This document shows, piece after piece, positions 1 to 9,964 of a stretch of DNA of 64,000 bases (its first letter is position 1; the number at the start of each line of letters is the position of its first letter). Below the pieces are notes generated by a model. That model was not told the origin of the DNA, ran no database searches, and saw nothing but the letters and a program-made list of their open reading frames with translations. The translations under genes were made by a program, and so were the position numbers. The DNA comes from Kalaharituber pfeilii (Eukaryota > Ascomycota > Pezizomycetes > Pezizales > Pezizaceae): the NCBI GenBank assembly GCA_015179045.1, contig WHUZ01000021.1, positions 496,001-560,000 of the forward strand, read 5' to 3'.

Positions 1-824
1 AAGTGTCAATTCGCTGGTAGGTTTTACAGGCGACATAAGCGGGCTGCTCCTGGAAGGGGAGCTAAGTCCTCAGTTGAATGAGTTGAAGATGTTGTCCAGC
101 GTCGTTCTCGATAGGATGGATCTAAATCCTACTCCTATTTGTTTTGTTTTTTTCATGCAAAATTCACTACTACCCGACGGCCTTGTTCGTGGTTAGCAAA
201 TGATCCGGCTCACGGTTAACTGGTTGCGACAGAGCTCTGCGAGCAGTAGTGGCAGGCCCTTTTATCAACTACTGTGGGCCGTACACCCAGTAGCTGAACT
301 ATGCGAACGTGACATCACTGTACAGCCTCCGCTAAGTATGAGTTTTGAACTGATAGAATATTCAACATCTCTACAGCCAACTGCTGCAGCTCCAACTCGC
401 ATGCTGCTATCTGCCTGCTCGTCTCTTTGCAATTAATACTGCAGCCTTCAGCCTTGTGATATTTATAGTGCTGATGTAGCACTGGCAAAAACTGAAACAA
501 TAGGCTGACCAGCTACTCCATTGGACAAAGTAGTAGATTCGACGAGACAATAGACAGTAGTTGACTTGGTAATGGATAGTAGAGTTACCTAGCCGATCTG
601 CAAAGCATACAATTTCACGAGAGCTCAGCTACTAGTCTGATGGGGTTATCTTTACCGGGTTGAGATTCACAACAGATAAATACTGTTGAGGAATTGCTTC
701 ACAATCATCTAACCTCCCCATTTCTATCACTGGAGTCTCATAAATTCATTCCTGAGTTGAGTTACATTTCTGCCATCAGAATCCACTTAAGTATTCTCTG
801 CATCCAACAACTATACCACAAGCA
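1..824 (+). repeat. Proximal 5' flank of ankyrin gene copy A
   Basis: Non-coding flank immediately upstream of gene A. The same sequence recurs upstream of copies B (8820-9964), C (25981-26883) and, inverted, F (63227-64000), so it belongs to the duplicated unit and probably carries the promoter. A divergent small reading frame on the minus strand (315-500, 61 codons) is retained almost unchanged in F (63550-63735) and partly in C. I cannot tell whether it is translated. No clear TATA box was assigned. Confidence 0.7.
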
Positions 825-3220
825 ATGTCCGACCCACTATCCATAGCTGCATCAATCGCTGGTCTCGTTGCGATCTCAGGACAAATTTTAAGTTTGCTGA
901 AGGACCTCTATGATTTTCGGGCTCGAGCCAAGCAGGCGCCAGAATCCATCAAATGCCTAATGGATGAAATGAACGATATGAATGCCATATTCTATCAGGT
1001 TCAGCTGTTTATTGAGGGGAGAACCAGGATCCCAAACCAGAATGGATTGAAAATGTTGTCTATTCAGCACCTTCTTGCGACTTTGACTGGATGTGTTTTG
1101 GTCACTTCTAACCTGGATAAGTTTTTGAATGAAGTTCTGGGGGTTAGTGATCCTAGAAGCAGACAACCTCCAGAAAACAAAGTAGGCCTTTTCGAGAGGA
1201 TTAAATGGGCACTATGGAAGGAAGAAGAGGTTGTGGTCTTCATTGAGGACCTGCAACGACATAAGCTAAGTTTGAACTTGATGTTAGGAATCATTCAATG
1301 GTAATTTGAAAGGCCTACTCTATCGACTTTGAGAGATTGAAAGAACTAATCTTTTTGTACAGCCATACTGCAGCAGAGGCTTCTGAAAGCCTTGGGCAAT
1401 TGCATGAAGCAGTTAATCAGATTTTAGATTCCAATAATACGATTTCACATCAGTTGCGAGGCCTTATCAGCCGGCACGAAGACCTTCTCAGTCGTCATGA
1501 AGAAATTGTTGGCCATCATGAAGCTCCGAAAAGCGTAATCGAGTCTGCGATAGGTTATATCCATTCCCAGGCTACAAAGATAGTACCTACAATAGATGAT
1601 GTCAACACACCATTATCCACAATACAAGATGACCAGACTTCCAATGACAATGATGATGCTGCATCAATCAAAACTACAGCATCATCATACAGCATATTAT
1701 CCTTACGATCTATACGATCCATAGGATTCAAACGACCATCATTTATAAATGAATTGAAAAATTCAAGGCCCTACAAACGACTCCAGAAGTGGGGCGGCCT
1801 GGACAACGATTCTGCCTCCACATTCTCTAGAAGTAGCTCGATAAGAGGGTGTAGCTGGTCGATGTTTTCAAGCATGAGCTTGGGTGAGCTCTCGATTTCG
1901 GAAATGTCAGTGCTTGAGCTACCTATTTGCCTATCCGATCTCTGGGACTCACAGCCCTATCAAGTTGAAGTTTCACTTCATTCAACTACCAGTCAGCAGA
2001 GATTACGTCAACAACCGAAAGTGAAGTGGTCTTTATTGGGCCGCAAGTATATTGCTCGAACTTTACTCGCTCCAGGTTTAGGCACAGATATAGAGAAGAG
2101 GGATTCCGAAGGCTTCTCAAAATTGAATGCTGCAGCTGCAAATGGGCACGTTAGGATGGTAAAACTGCTGTTGGATGATGGCCGGATTGACATCAATATG
2201 GCCAACAACAATGGCTGGACACCACTGAACAGTGCAGCTAACAAAGGGCACGACAAGGTGGTGGAGCTGCTGCTGGCAGACAGCAGGGTTGATGTCAATA
2301 CGGCTAGCAAAGAAGGTTGGACACCATTGAGTGCTGCAGCTTGTAACGGGCATGGGAAGGTGGTGGAGCTGCTGCTGGCAGACAGCAGGGTTGATGTCAA
2401 TACGGCTAGCAAAGAAGGTTGGACACCATTGAGTGCTGCAGCTGGTAACCGGCATGGGAAGGTGGTGGAGCTGCTGCTCGCAGACAGCAGGGTTGATATC
2501 AATACGGCTAGCAAAGAAGGTTGGACACCATTGAGTGCTGCAGCTCGTATCGGGCATGGGAAGGTGGTGGAGCTGCTGCTGGCAGACAGCAGGGTTGATG
2601 TCAATATGGCTAGCAAAGAAGGTTGGACACCATTGATTTTTGCAGCTGGTAACGGGCATGGGAAGGTGGTGGAGCTGCTGCTGGCAGACAGCAGGGTTGA
2701 TGTCAATACGGCTTGCAAAGAAGGTTGGACACCATTGATTGCTGCAGCTGGTATCGGGCATGGGAAGGTGGTGGAGCTGCTGCTGGCAGACAGCAGGGTT
2801 GATGTCAATACGGCTAGCAAAGAAGGTTGGACACCATTGAGTGCTGCGGCTGGTATCGGGCATGGGAAGGTGGTGGAGCTGCTGCTGGCAGATGGCAGAG
2901 TTGACATCAATATGGCTAACAACAATGGCTGGACACCACTGAACAGCGCAGCTAACAATGGTCACGACAAGGTGGTGGAGCTGCTGCTGGCAGACAGCAG
3001 AGTTGATGTCAATACGGCTAGCAAAAATGGCTATACACCGCTCAATAGTGCAGCTTTAAGAGGGCATGACAAGGTGGTAGAGCTGCTTCTCGCACACGAC
3101 AAAATCGACGAAACGATGGCCAACGCTGCTTTCAAGACTGCCCTGGATTTGGCCACTGAGAAGGGACATCACAAAATTGTGGCAATGTTACGCGCAAAGC
3201 TTGAAAATAACAAGTCTTAA
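825..3220 (+). CDS. Helo-like/ankyrin-repeat protein, copy A (intact, one intron)
   Basis: Joining 825-1300 and 1363-3220 gives 777 residues. The 62-nt intron (1301-1362) runs from GTAATTTG to TTTTTGTACAG with a CTAAT branch site, and the frame continues across it. Residues 1-150 begin MSDPLSIAASIAGLVAIS and resemble the fungal Helo-like N-terminal domain of STAND proteins, a family tied to membrane-acting cell death. Residues about 160-400 form a linker with a heptad-like RHEDLLSRHEE stretch, Ser/Arg-rich tracts and the SRPYKRLQKW and LELPICLSDLWDSQPY motifs. Eleven ankyrin repeats follow to the C-terminus, six or more nearly identical at DNA level (102-bp unit). There is no NACHT or NB-ARC module. 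The start ATG is the one conserved in all readable copies. A role in recognition or cell death is inferred; a scaffold role is possible. Confidence 0.85.
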
Positions 3221-3318
3221 CTGGTGCTTGTCTCTTATTTTTCGCTTCGTTTTCTATTGGCAAGAAAGTTGTAAACAGTGCCGTTTTTGTTGAGCTTATA
3301 TGTGCTTCGAGATAGGAG

Positions 3319-3350
<32 letters not shown>

Positions 3351-3838
3351 CTTGACCTTTGATCCACGTTTTTTGTCTACTTATCACTTTTCTGTCACTG
3401 AAAGGTTGATCTTCTTATATATATATCGATAGCATTGTTAGGTGCGGCTTTCATTTGAGTTGGCAGTTCGGGTAGCAGATTCCAACTTTGGCGCTTCTTA
3501 ACCTCCAAACCGGTGAAAACATCATGTAAGTACACTATTTTACATCTTCTATTCATTCAGTTCCGAAACCACCCACATCCTTTTCTATACGCTTCTAAGT
3601 AACACAAATTTCACGCTCACCGTACTTATATCGCAATTACATTTGCCAGAGTTCTGTAGTAGTTCAAGTAGTTGAGTTCAAGGTACGTAAGGAAAAGTTC
3701 AAAGCTGTTGCCGAACTATGGTGCAGTCCGTAAAGCACATAATGGGTATAGTGTACTAGGGTATCTCGTAAGCAGGCAACTAGATCTTCATTCTATGCAG
3801 ACAATAGTAGTAAGTACTCAGACCTACATATTTTGGCC
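3221..3838 (+). repeat. 3' tail of copy A
   Basis: Sequence after the stop codon shared with B (12054-12740) and C (29598-30350). It holds a long T run (about 3321-3350) and a conserved ATGTAAGTAC stretch at about 3524 that looks like a splice donor, then CTGTAG (about 3653) resembling an acceptor. In A the homology stops at about 3838 and jumps straight into block U, so the distal tail and block R2 found in B and C are missing here. Confidence 0.6.
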
Positions 3839-4957
3839 CGGAGTTAATTTGTTAGATTTTGCAAAAGATGTTTTTTTTCATCGGGCACGGTTTCTTGATA
3901 CCGAGTCTCAGAAAATTTTCAGATAAGTACGGAAAATCAGTGGGTCAGGTGAGACATAGCTGGCGGGGAAAGAAGAGAATCGCGTTATCTGTAAGTATAT
4001 GCGAGATCGTTTGATGAAGATAAAGTGTATAAACGATAGATGGCCCGCTCTTGTCGTTGCAAGCCCCCACCAAATAAACATCAGATACTGCACACCGCTG
4101 CAACTGCCTCCGCTACGGTAGATTTCCCCGCACATTTTTTGGGACGGTGGGCATAAATCTTTGGTGGGGGGTGGATACTTGTTGGGGGGTGTGGCGAGAA
4201 TGGATTAAGGGAATGGCGGGGAGGGGCAGGGGGGGGTTGATTGTATGCTTTTGTTTTTTGTTTTTTTATTTTCGTTTATTTGTTCTCCGCTTGGTTGCTG
4301 TACATATATAAATCAGAATAAAGGCATCAAAAGTATCCTTGCCAGAATTTAGTTGCTAGTAACTAATATTACATAGAGTTAATCTCATGAATTATCGAAT
4401 CTTTAAATGCCCCATCCTTCCCTTAGCTCTTTTTGTGGCGCGTTTGGCCTTGACGCTCATTAGCCAACATGAATTAGCTTGCAAGTTCGTCCCAAGTTTG
4501 CAGAAGTGCAGGAAAGCATGCAGAGCGTTATTTTTCTCTCCATCGCATAATTGATTTTGTCACAAATCAGCGACGCATGACGGAAGAGGGAGGTTGAATG
4601 GGTCGATCGAACGCTGGACTGATTCTCGATCTGTTATAGATTTCTATGATGTAGTAGCGGTGGTCATCAATTATCTACAGTAAAGTAAATGGAACATTTG
4701 TACATTTCATATCCCTGTACGTGTAGCTATTTGTGGCCGGCAATTGATGACCGGTCCAAAATGCAATAAGCTAAGGCTTGTACTCTGTATCCGTAATTGT
4801 AGTCCCATTCACCCCTACCCTGCATATCAACACAACTACCTCGTATAAGCCAAAAAGCGTCAATACAGAAGAAAATAGATGCTGAAATCGATGTTTTGAT
4901 GACAGCAATGGAGTATGATTTAGATTTGGAGTTTGACTCAGAGAGGAAGAAGAGGAG

Positions 4958-5137
4958 GACTTAGAGGAGCTTCAGGAGCTAGTAGATAGGAGTGATCATA
5001 TTGCAGCTAATCGATATCTCAACCATGGCACAAACTCTGCTAGAAGGCAAGACTTAAATATTCTATCAAAATTGATTAATTAATATCCAGATCCAGCATT
5101 TCTTGCTATTTTTCGGATGCAAAGAGCCTCCTTTTGG
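4958..5137 (+). pseudogene. Harbinger-like transposase N-terminal remnant
   Basis: Sixty codons read DLEELQELVDRSDHIAANRY and end in AIFRMQRASFW, the type of FRM..xxFW segment that precedes the catalytic domain of PIF/Harbinger (HARBI1-like) nucleases. One in-frame TAA interrupts it (after LSKLIN), and it ends in a pentamer microsatellite with no catalytic domain following. It is therefore a dead relic inside the MITE-like element. Confidence 0.55.
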
Positions 5138-5165
5138 TGCGGTGCGGTGCGGTGCGGTGCGGTGC
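5136..5165. repeat. (GGTGC)n microsatellite
   Basis: Six perfect GGTGC units plus a degenerate one, lying where the transposase remnant stops. Confidence 0.9.
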
Positions 5166-5960
5166 GGTGTGGGGTCGCGTTGAGTGGGGGCGGTTCGTAG
5201 CAAATCTAAAGTAAAGTAAATGTTTTTCCAAAAGTAACGGGACTATTTCGTGCTGTAGATTTTTCAGAAATGTACTGTGATAGTGTACCTTACCTTACAA
5301 GTGTTCCGCGTATAGTCCCGGAAAAAGTGCAATAGCCAGGCACCGTCGGGGACGTAAAACAATAACAAACTCCATTTACTTTACTGTAGATAATTGATGA
5401 CCACCGCTAGTAAAAATTTGATAATAGTCAATGATGATAGTGTTGAGGATTTGTCTTCCTGGGACGCCTTTCCTTATAGGCTGCTGCGAGTTTCTCGTAT
5501 TCTCTATTTGTGGCATTGAGCCCGCATGTAACATGACGTTGGCTCGTGCAACATGGCTTTACTCATGTTGTAGGTTATGCATTTGAATGTGCATGTATGC
5601 CGATCTATCGTATGTATCTCCGATCACTGACCAGCAATATCGAACTCCTGTAATATTTAGCTGTAAACAACTGTACTAGTACTACCCACATTGTTCCATG
5701 TCAGCCTCACGCATCTCTCCAGAAGGATCCCCGTCTCAAGTCCTTAAAACTACTCTGAACTCTATCTATCACATGCTAGTCTACTATCTTGTATCAACTA
5801 CATCAATCACTAGCTACAAACTTACTTGCACAACACCATGTCTAGCTAGTAAAGGAAGACAAACAAATTGCGGCTAGAGAGTTTTTTTTCTTTTTTTTAA
5901 AAAAGAAACTACCGTGATAAGTCACGGGTTCATGTGTTCTATTTCCTCTTGTTGGAAGCA

Positions 5961-6229
5961 ACTGCCTTACGCAAATCTATTATAGTACTGAGTTACATCC
6001 CTCTTGGCGTACACCGAACCCCTGTCAGACAAGACCTTGGCGACAACCGCGAATGCCATATCAAGTGAAATGTTCACATACTCCTGAACCTCAACATACC
6101 CCTGAACTTTCGTCATAAGGCACATATTAATGTGGAATATGCCAAACGCCCGACAATACCTATATCAAGAGTTTCCATCACATTTCGTATGGAATCAACC
6201 TTCACGGAATGGACACCATGACAATGAGG
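5961..6229. other. Unassigned junction sequence
   Basis: Relative to copy C, the sequence from about 5985 to 8820 is extra: C passes directly from the GGAAGCAACTGCCTT motif to the proximal 5' flank. This part has no gene or repeat that I recognise and leads into the satellite array. Confidence 0.4.
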
Positions 6230-8420
6230 AGTTGCAATTGGCCGTATCTATCACTGCAATCCCTTTATGTGAAATGTTCACATTCTTCTGAACCTCAACA
6301 TTCTCGGCATAAGATACAGAAAAATGAGCCAAATTTTATAGGTATGGTATATCTCTCTCACGATCAGGAGATGAAGTATAACGAGTTCAATTTGACAGGT
6401 ATAGCAGCAGCTTTCCATAGCACAATAGTAACAGAGTGAGCCGAATTTAACAAGTATAAGAGTACAATTTGACTGGTATTCGATGGCACGAGATGCAGCT
6501 GAACGAGTCAAATTTGACAGGTATGGTAGGTCTATTTCATCTCGCGAGATATAGCAAAATGAGCTGAATTTGTCAGGCACTTTGACAGGCACGACAGCTC
6601 CTCAATTTGACAGGTACGACAGCTCCTCAATGATGCGAGATGCAGCAGAACGTGTCAAATTTGACAGGTATGGTAGGTCCATTTCACCCCGCGAGATGCA
6701 GCAAAATGAGCCGAATTTGACAGGCACTTTGACAGGTACAACAGCTCCTCAATTTGACAGGCACGATAGCTCCTCAATTTAACAGGCACGACAGCTCCTC
6801 AATTTGGCAGGCACGACAGCTTCTCAATGGTGCGAGATGCAGCAGAACGAGTCAAATGTGATAGGTATGGTAGGTCTATTTCACCTCACGAGATGCAGCA
6901 AAATGAGCCGAATTTGACAGACACTTTGATAGTGTTGAGCTTTGGGTAGAAAGAGATGATTGTTATTCCTTCGTAGAGAGAGTAGCCAAAGTAATACACC
7001 TATATACATAGAGCATGAGGTTGCTCTCGGGCCCTTACCACCCTTTATCACGGACCTCTCTGATATCCGACACCTCCGACACTCCGACATTACTGTAGAT
7101 CTCTAACAGATAGGTATGATAGCTTCTCAATGGTGTGAGATGCAGTACAATGAGCTGAATTTAATAGGTATAACAGTCTCCCTCAATGGCGCAAGATGAG
7201 CATGGATGTGGTCAAGTTGACTGATATGACCTTGACAGGCAAAAATGAGGCAGAATAAGCTCAATTTAACAGGTATGACAGCTTTCTCTCAATGGCGCGA
7301 GATGTGGCCGAATGAGCTCAAGTTGACAAGTATTACAGGACTCTTTCCATAGCGTAAGAGCAGTAGAATGAGCTGAATTTGACAGGTACAGTAGGTCTCT
7401 CTTGCCCTGTCATGGCGAACAGCTGCAAGCGGAGTTACGTGAAATTAAAAAAAAAAAAAAAAAAAAAAGAGTAGGTCTCTCTTGATAGCACGAGAGGCAG
7501 CAAAATGAACTCCATTGGACCGGTATGTACGTCTCCCTTGACAATACAAGATATAGTAGAATAAACTAACTTTAACAAGTATATAGGTATGGCAAGACTC
7601 TTCTACGGCACGAGATACAAAAGAATGAGCCAAATTTCCCTCTCTTCCCAGCGTGATATGTAGTAAAACGGAACTCAATTTGATAGGTATAGTAGCACCT
7701 TTCCACAGGAGAGTAGCAGAGTGAGCCAAATTTGACAGGTATAATAGGACTCTTTTCGCATTATGAGATATAGTAGAATGAGCACAATTTGATAGTTATT
7801 CGATAGCACAAGATGCAGCAGAACGAGAGTCGAATTTGACAGATATGGCAGGTCTATTTCAGCCTGGGAGATGCAGCAGAATAAGCCGAATTTGACAGGG
7901 ATTGGTAGATCTCTCTTGCCAACATGAGATACAGCAGGGCAAGCACAATTTGACAGGCATGACAGCTCCTCAATAATGTGAGATACAGCAGAATGAGCCG
8001 AATTCAATAGGAATGGCAGTCTCTCTCGATGGTGTAAGATGAGGCAGAATGAGCTCAATTTAACAGGGTATAACAGGTTCCTTTCAATGGCATGAGATGA
8101 GGCAGAATGAGCTCAAGTTGACAAGTATCACCGGACTCTTTCCACAGTGTGAGAACAGCAGAATGAGCCAAATTTGACAGGTACGGCAGGACCCACCTAG
8201 CAGCGTGGAACATGGTAAATGAGCTCAATTCACAGTTAAGGCTGGCTACTTTCTATGGTGCAAAGTGAGGCGGTATGCCTCAATTTGACAGATACAATAA
8301 GACCTCCTTGATGGTGCAAGATATGCCAAAATGAGCTCAATTTACAATTTTACAAGTATGGCAGATTATTTTCGATGGTGCAAGATGGGGCAAAATGAGA
8401 ATGCGCTGGACCGGTACGGC
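6230..8420. repeat. Degenerate satellite array, ~55-60 bp period
   Basis: About 2.2 kb built from variants of AATTTGACAGGTAT followed by a GAGATGCAGCAGAATGAGC phrase, repeated some 35-40 times with much drift. Open frames in it are repeat artefacts. It is interrupted by a solo LTR (6933-7108) and a long A run (about 7447-7468). It is absent from the equivalent place upstream of copy C. Confidence 0.8.
6933..7108. mobile_element. Solo LTR (176 bp) inside the satellite
   Basis: The element begins TGTTGAGCTTTGGG, ends GATCTCTAACA, and is flanked by the direct repeat GATAG (6928-6932 and 7109-7113). TG..CA ends plus a 5-bp duplication are the signature of an LTR left by recombination of an LTR retrotransposon. 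The short length and TGTTGA start suit a Ty1/copia family. Confidence 0.85.
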
Positions 8421-9964
8421 ATGGTGCTAGAAGCCAGATAAGGAAGCTAGGTACATATGAAAGGGCATATGCTGGATATCTGAGCAATAACATTGTGGGT
8501 AGATATTAACCGGAATTTAGGTAGAGTTTATGGGCTGTAACGAGGGTTTCGCTATCCATAGGTTCTACAATTATTAGCATTATACTCCACAAAATATATA
8601 AAATTAATACTAGAGCTCCCTGGATGCAGGAGTGGGATTACGTGATATTATAAATAACAATGAGAATATACTGATATGAATAAATGCAGAGAAAAGAGAT
8701 TGTACGGTCATGGAACTGGTAAAGAGTGCACAGTCACTTGACGCCGAATTTACGGGTCCCTTATCCACTACCGCTACACCTACACTCACCCTCGCGGTCG
8801 CGAGGTGGCCACATGCTAGTATTACTGTACTTCATGAATCCATGTACGTAGTTTCGGTTAATCATTTCTGTAGTTATATGTGCATGTTGTAATAGCATGC
8901 AAGTGTCAATTCGCTGGTAGGTTTTACAAGCGACATAAGCGGGCTGCACCTGGAAGGGGAGCTGAATCCTCAGTTGAATGAGTTGAAGATGTTGTCCAGC
9001 GTCGTTCTCGAAAGGATGGATTGTAATGCTCCGATTTCATATGACTAACTCTAGTGAAACCAGAACCTAAATTGTACTTATTTGTTTTCGTTTTACTGCT
9101 ACCCAACGGCCTAGTTTGTGGTTAGCAAATGATCCGGCTCACGGTTAACCGGCTGCATAGAGCTCTGAGAGAAGTAGTGGCAGGCCCTTTCATCAACTAC
9201 CCTGGGCCGTATTACCCATTCTGGTGGAGCTGTACTTCCAGTAGCTGGACCATGCGACCGTGACATCACGGTACTGCCTCCGCTAAGTATGAGTTTTGAA
9301 CTGATAGAATATTCAACATCTCTACAGCCAACTGCTGCAGCTCCAACTCGCATGCTGCTATCTGCCTGCTCGTCTCTTTGCAATTAATACTGCAACCTTC
9401 AGCCTTGTGATATTTTTAGTGCTGATGTAGCACTGGCAAAAACTGAAACAATAGGCTGACCAGCTACTCCATTGGACAAAGTAGTAGATTCGACGAGACA
9501 ACAGACAGTAGTTGACTTGGTAATGAATAGTAGAGTTACCTAGCCGATCTGCAAAGCATACAATTTCACGAGAGGTTTTTTTTTTTTTTTTTTTTTTAAT
9601 ATCAGCACTCGCGTGCTGCCCTAGGGGCTATGGCGAGGTTTAACAAAGAAAGTTCTACATATACATCCCCGTTCCACCCCCTTCTGTCCTTTCTTCCCGT
9701 TTCTGCATCGGCAAACGAAATGCTCCCCTATTCCACTCCATGCCCTTCTCCTTTCACGAGAGCTTAGCTGCCAGTCTGATGGGGTTGTCTTTAGCGGGTT
9801 GAGGTTCACAACAGATAAATACTGTTGAGGAATTGCTTCACGATCGTCTAACCTCCCCATGTCTATCACTGGAGTCTCATAAATTCACTGCCCGAGCTGA
9901 GTTACATTTCTGCCATCAGAATCTGCTTAAGTATTCTCTGCATCCAACAAGTATACCAAAAGCA
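8421..9964 (+). repeat. Spacer and proximal 5' flank of copy B
   Basis: The part up to about 8800 is unique with nothing recognisable. From about 8820 it matches the 5' flank of copies A, C and F, with one retroposon insertion at 9575-9751. The minus-strand frame at 9111-9383 has a close relative in F (63618-63890). Confidence 0.65.
9575..9751 (-). mobile_element. Poly-A retroposon (177 bp), longest copy of its family here
   Basis: On the minus strand the insert starts GGAGAAGGGCATGGAG, contains the family tail CCTCGCCATAGCCCCTAGGG and ends in a poly-A run. It is bounded by an 11-bp duplication, TTTCACGAGAG (9564-9574 and 9752-9762). Copies A, C and F have the empty site. It is a non-LTR retroposon (SINE or 5'-truncated LINE). 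No RNA polymerase III boxes were convincingly seen. Confidence 0.85.

Larger units (their letters stand above)
4657..5407. mobile_element. Harbinger-type non-autonomous DNA transposon with 37-bp perfect TIRs
   Basis: The terminal inverted repeats (4657-4693 and 5371-5407) are perfect over 37 bp and begin GCGGTGGTCATCAATTATCT. The flanks are TAGTA on both sides, and block U upstream of gene C carries the empty site with a single TAGTA (about 25453-25457), which proves insertion with a 5-bp duplication. The interior holds a decayed fragment resembling a PIF/Harbinger nuclease N-terminus. The 5-bp duplication is unusual for Harbinger elements, which normally make 3 bp, so the superfamily call rests on the protein remnant. 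Confidence 0.85.
3839..5960. repeat. Duplicated block U (far upstream block), copy between A and B
   Basis: This stretch is collinear with 24480-25980 upstream of gene C (same T-rich start, the G-rich GGCGGGGAGGGG tract, and the GATCGGT-type motifs near the end). It differs mainly by the DNA transposon at 4657-5407. I see no convincing gene in it. Confidence 0.65.

Noticed and set aside
1319..1362. Two separate genes at each ankyrin locus (exon 1 frame and exon 2 frame)
   Set aside because: In all six copies a GTAA donor, a CTAAT-like (CTGAT in E) branch and an AG acceptor are conserved; intron lengths of 62-65 nt differ while the joined frame is preserved where readable, so one spliced gene fits better.
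2008..2965. Long minus-strand frames across the ankyrin arrays (also at 11.1-12.0, 28.1-29.4 and, on +, 36.5-37.3, 53.9-54.5 and 61.0-61.8 kb)
   Set aside because: They are antisense shadows of the 102-bp repeat; the repeated LLSASSSSTT pattern is only the complement of the ankyrin core codons.
6278..8058. Several 70-127 codon frames in the satellite region
   Set aside because: They follow the tandem repeat rather than codon structure and occur on both strands.
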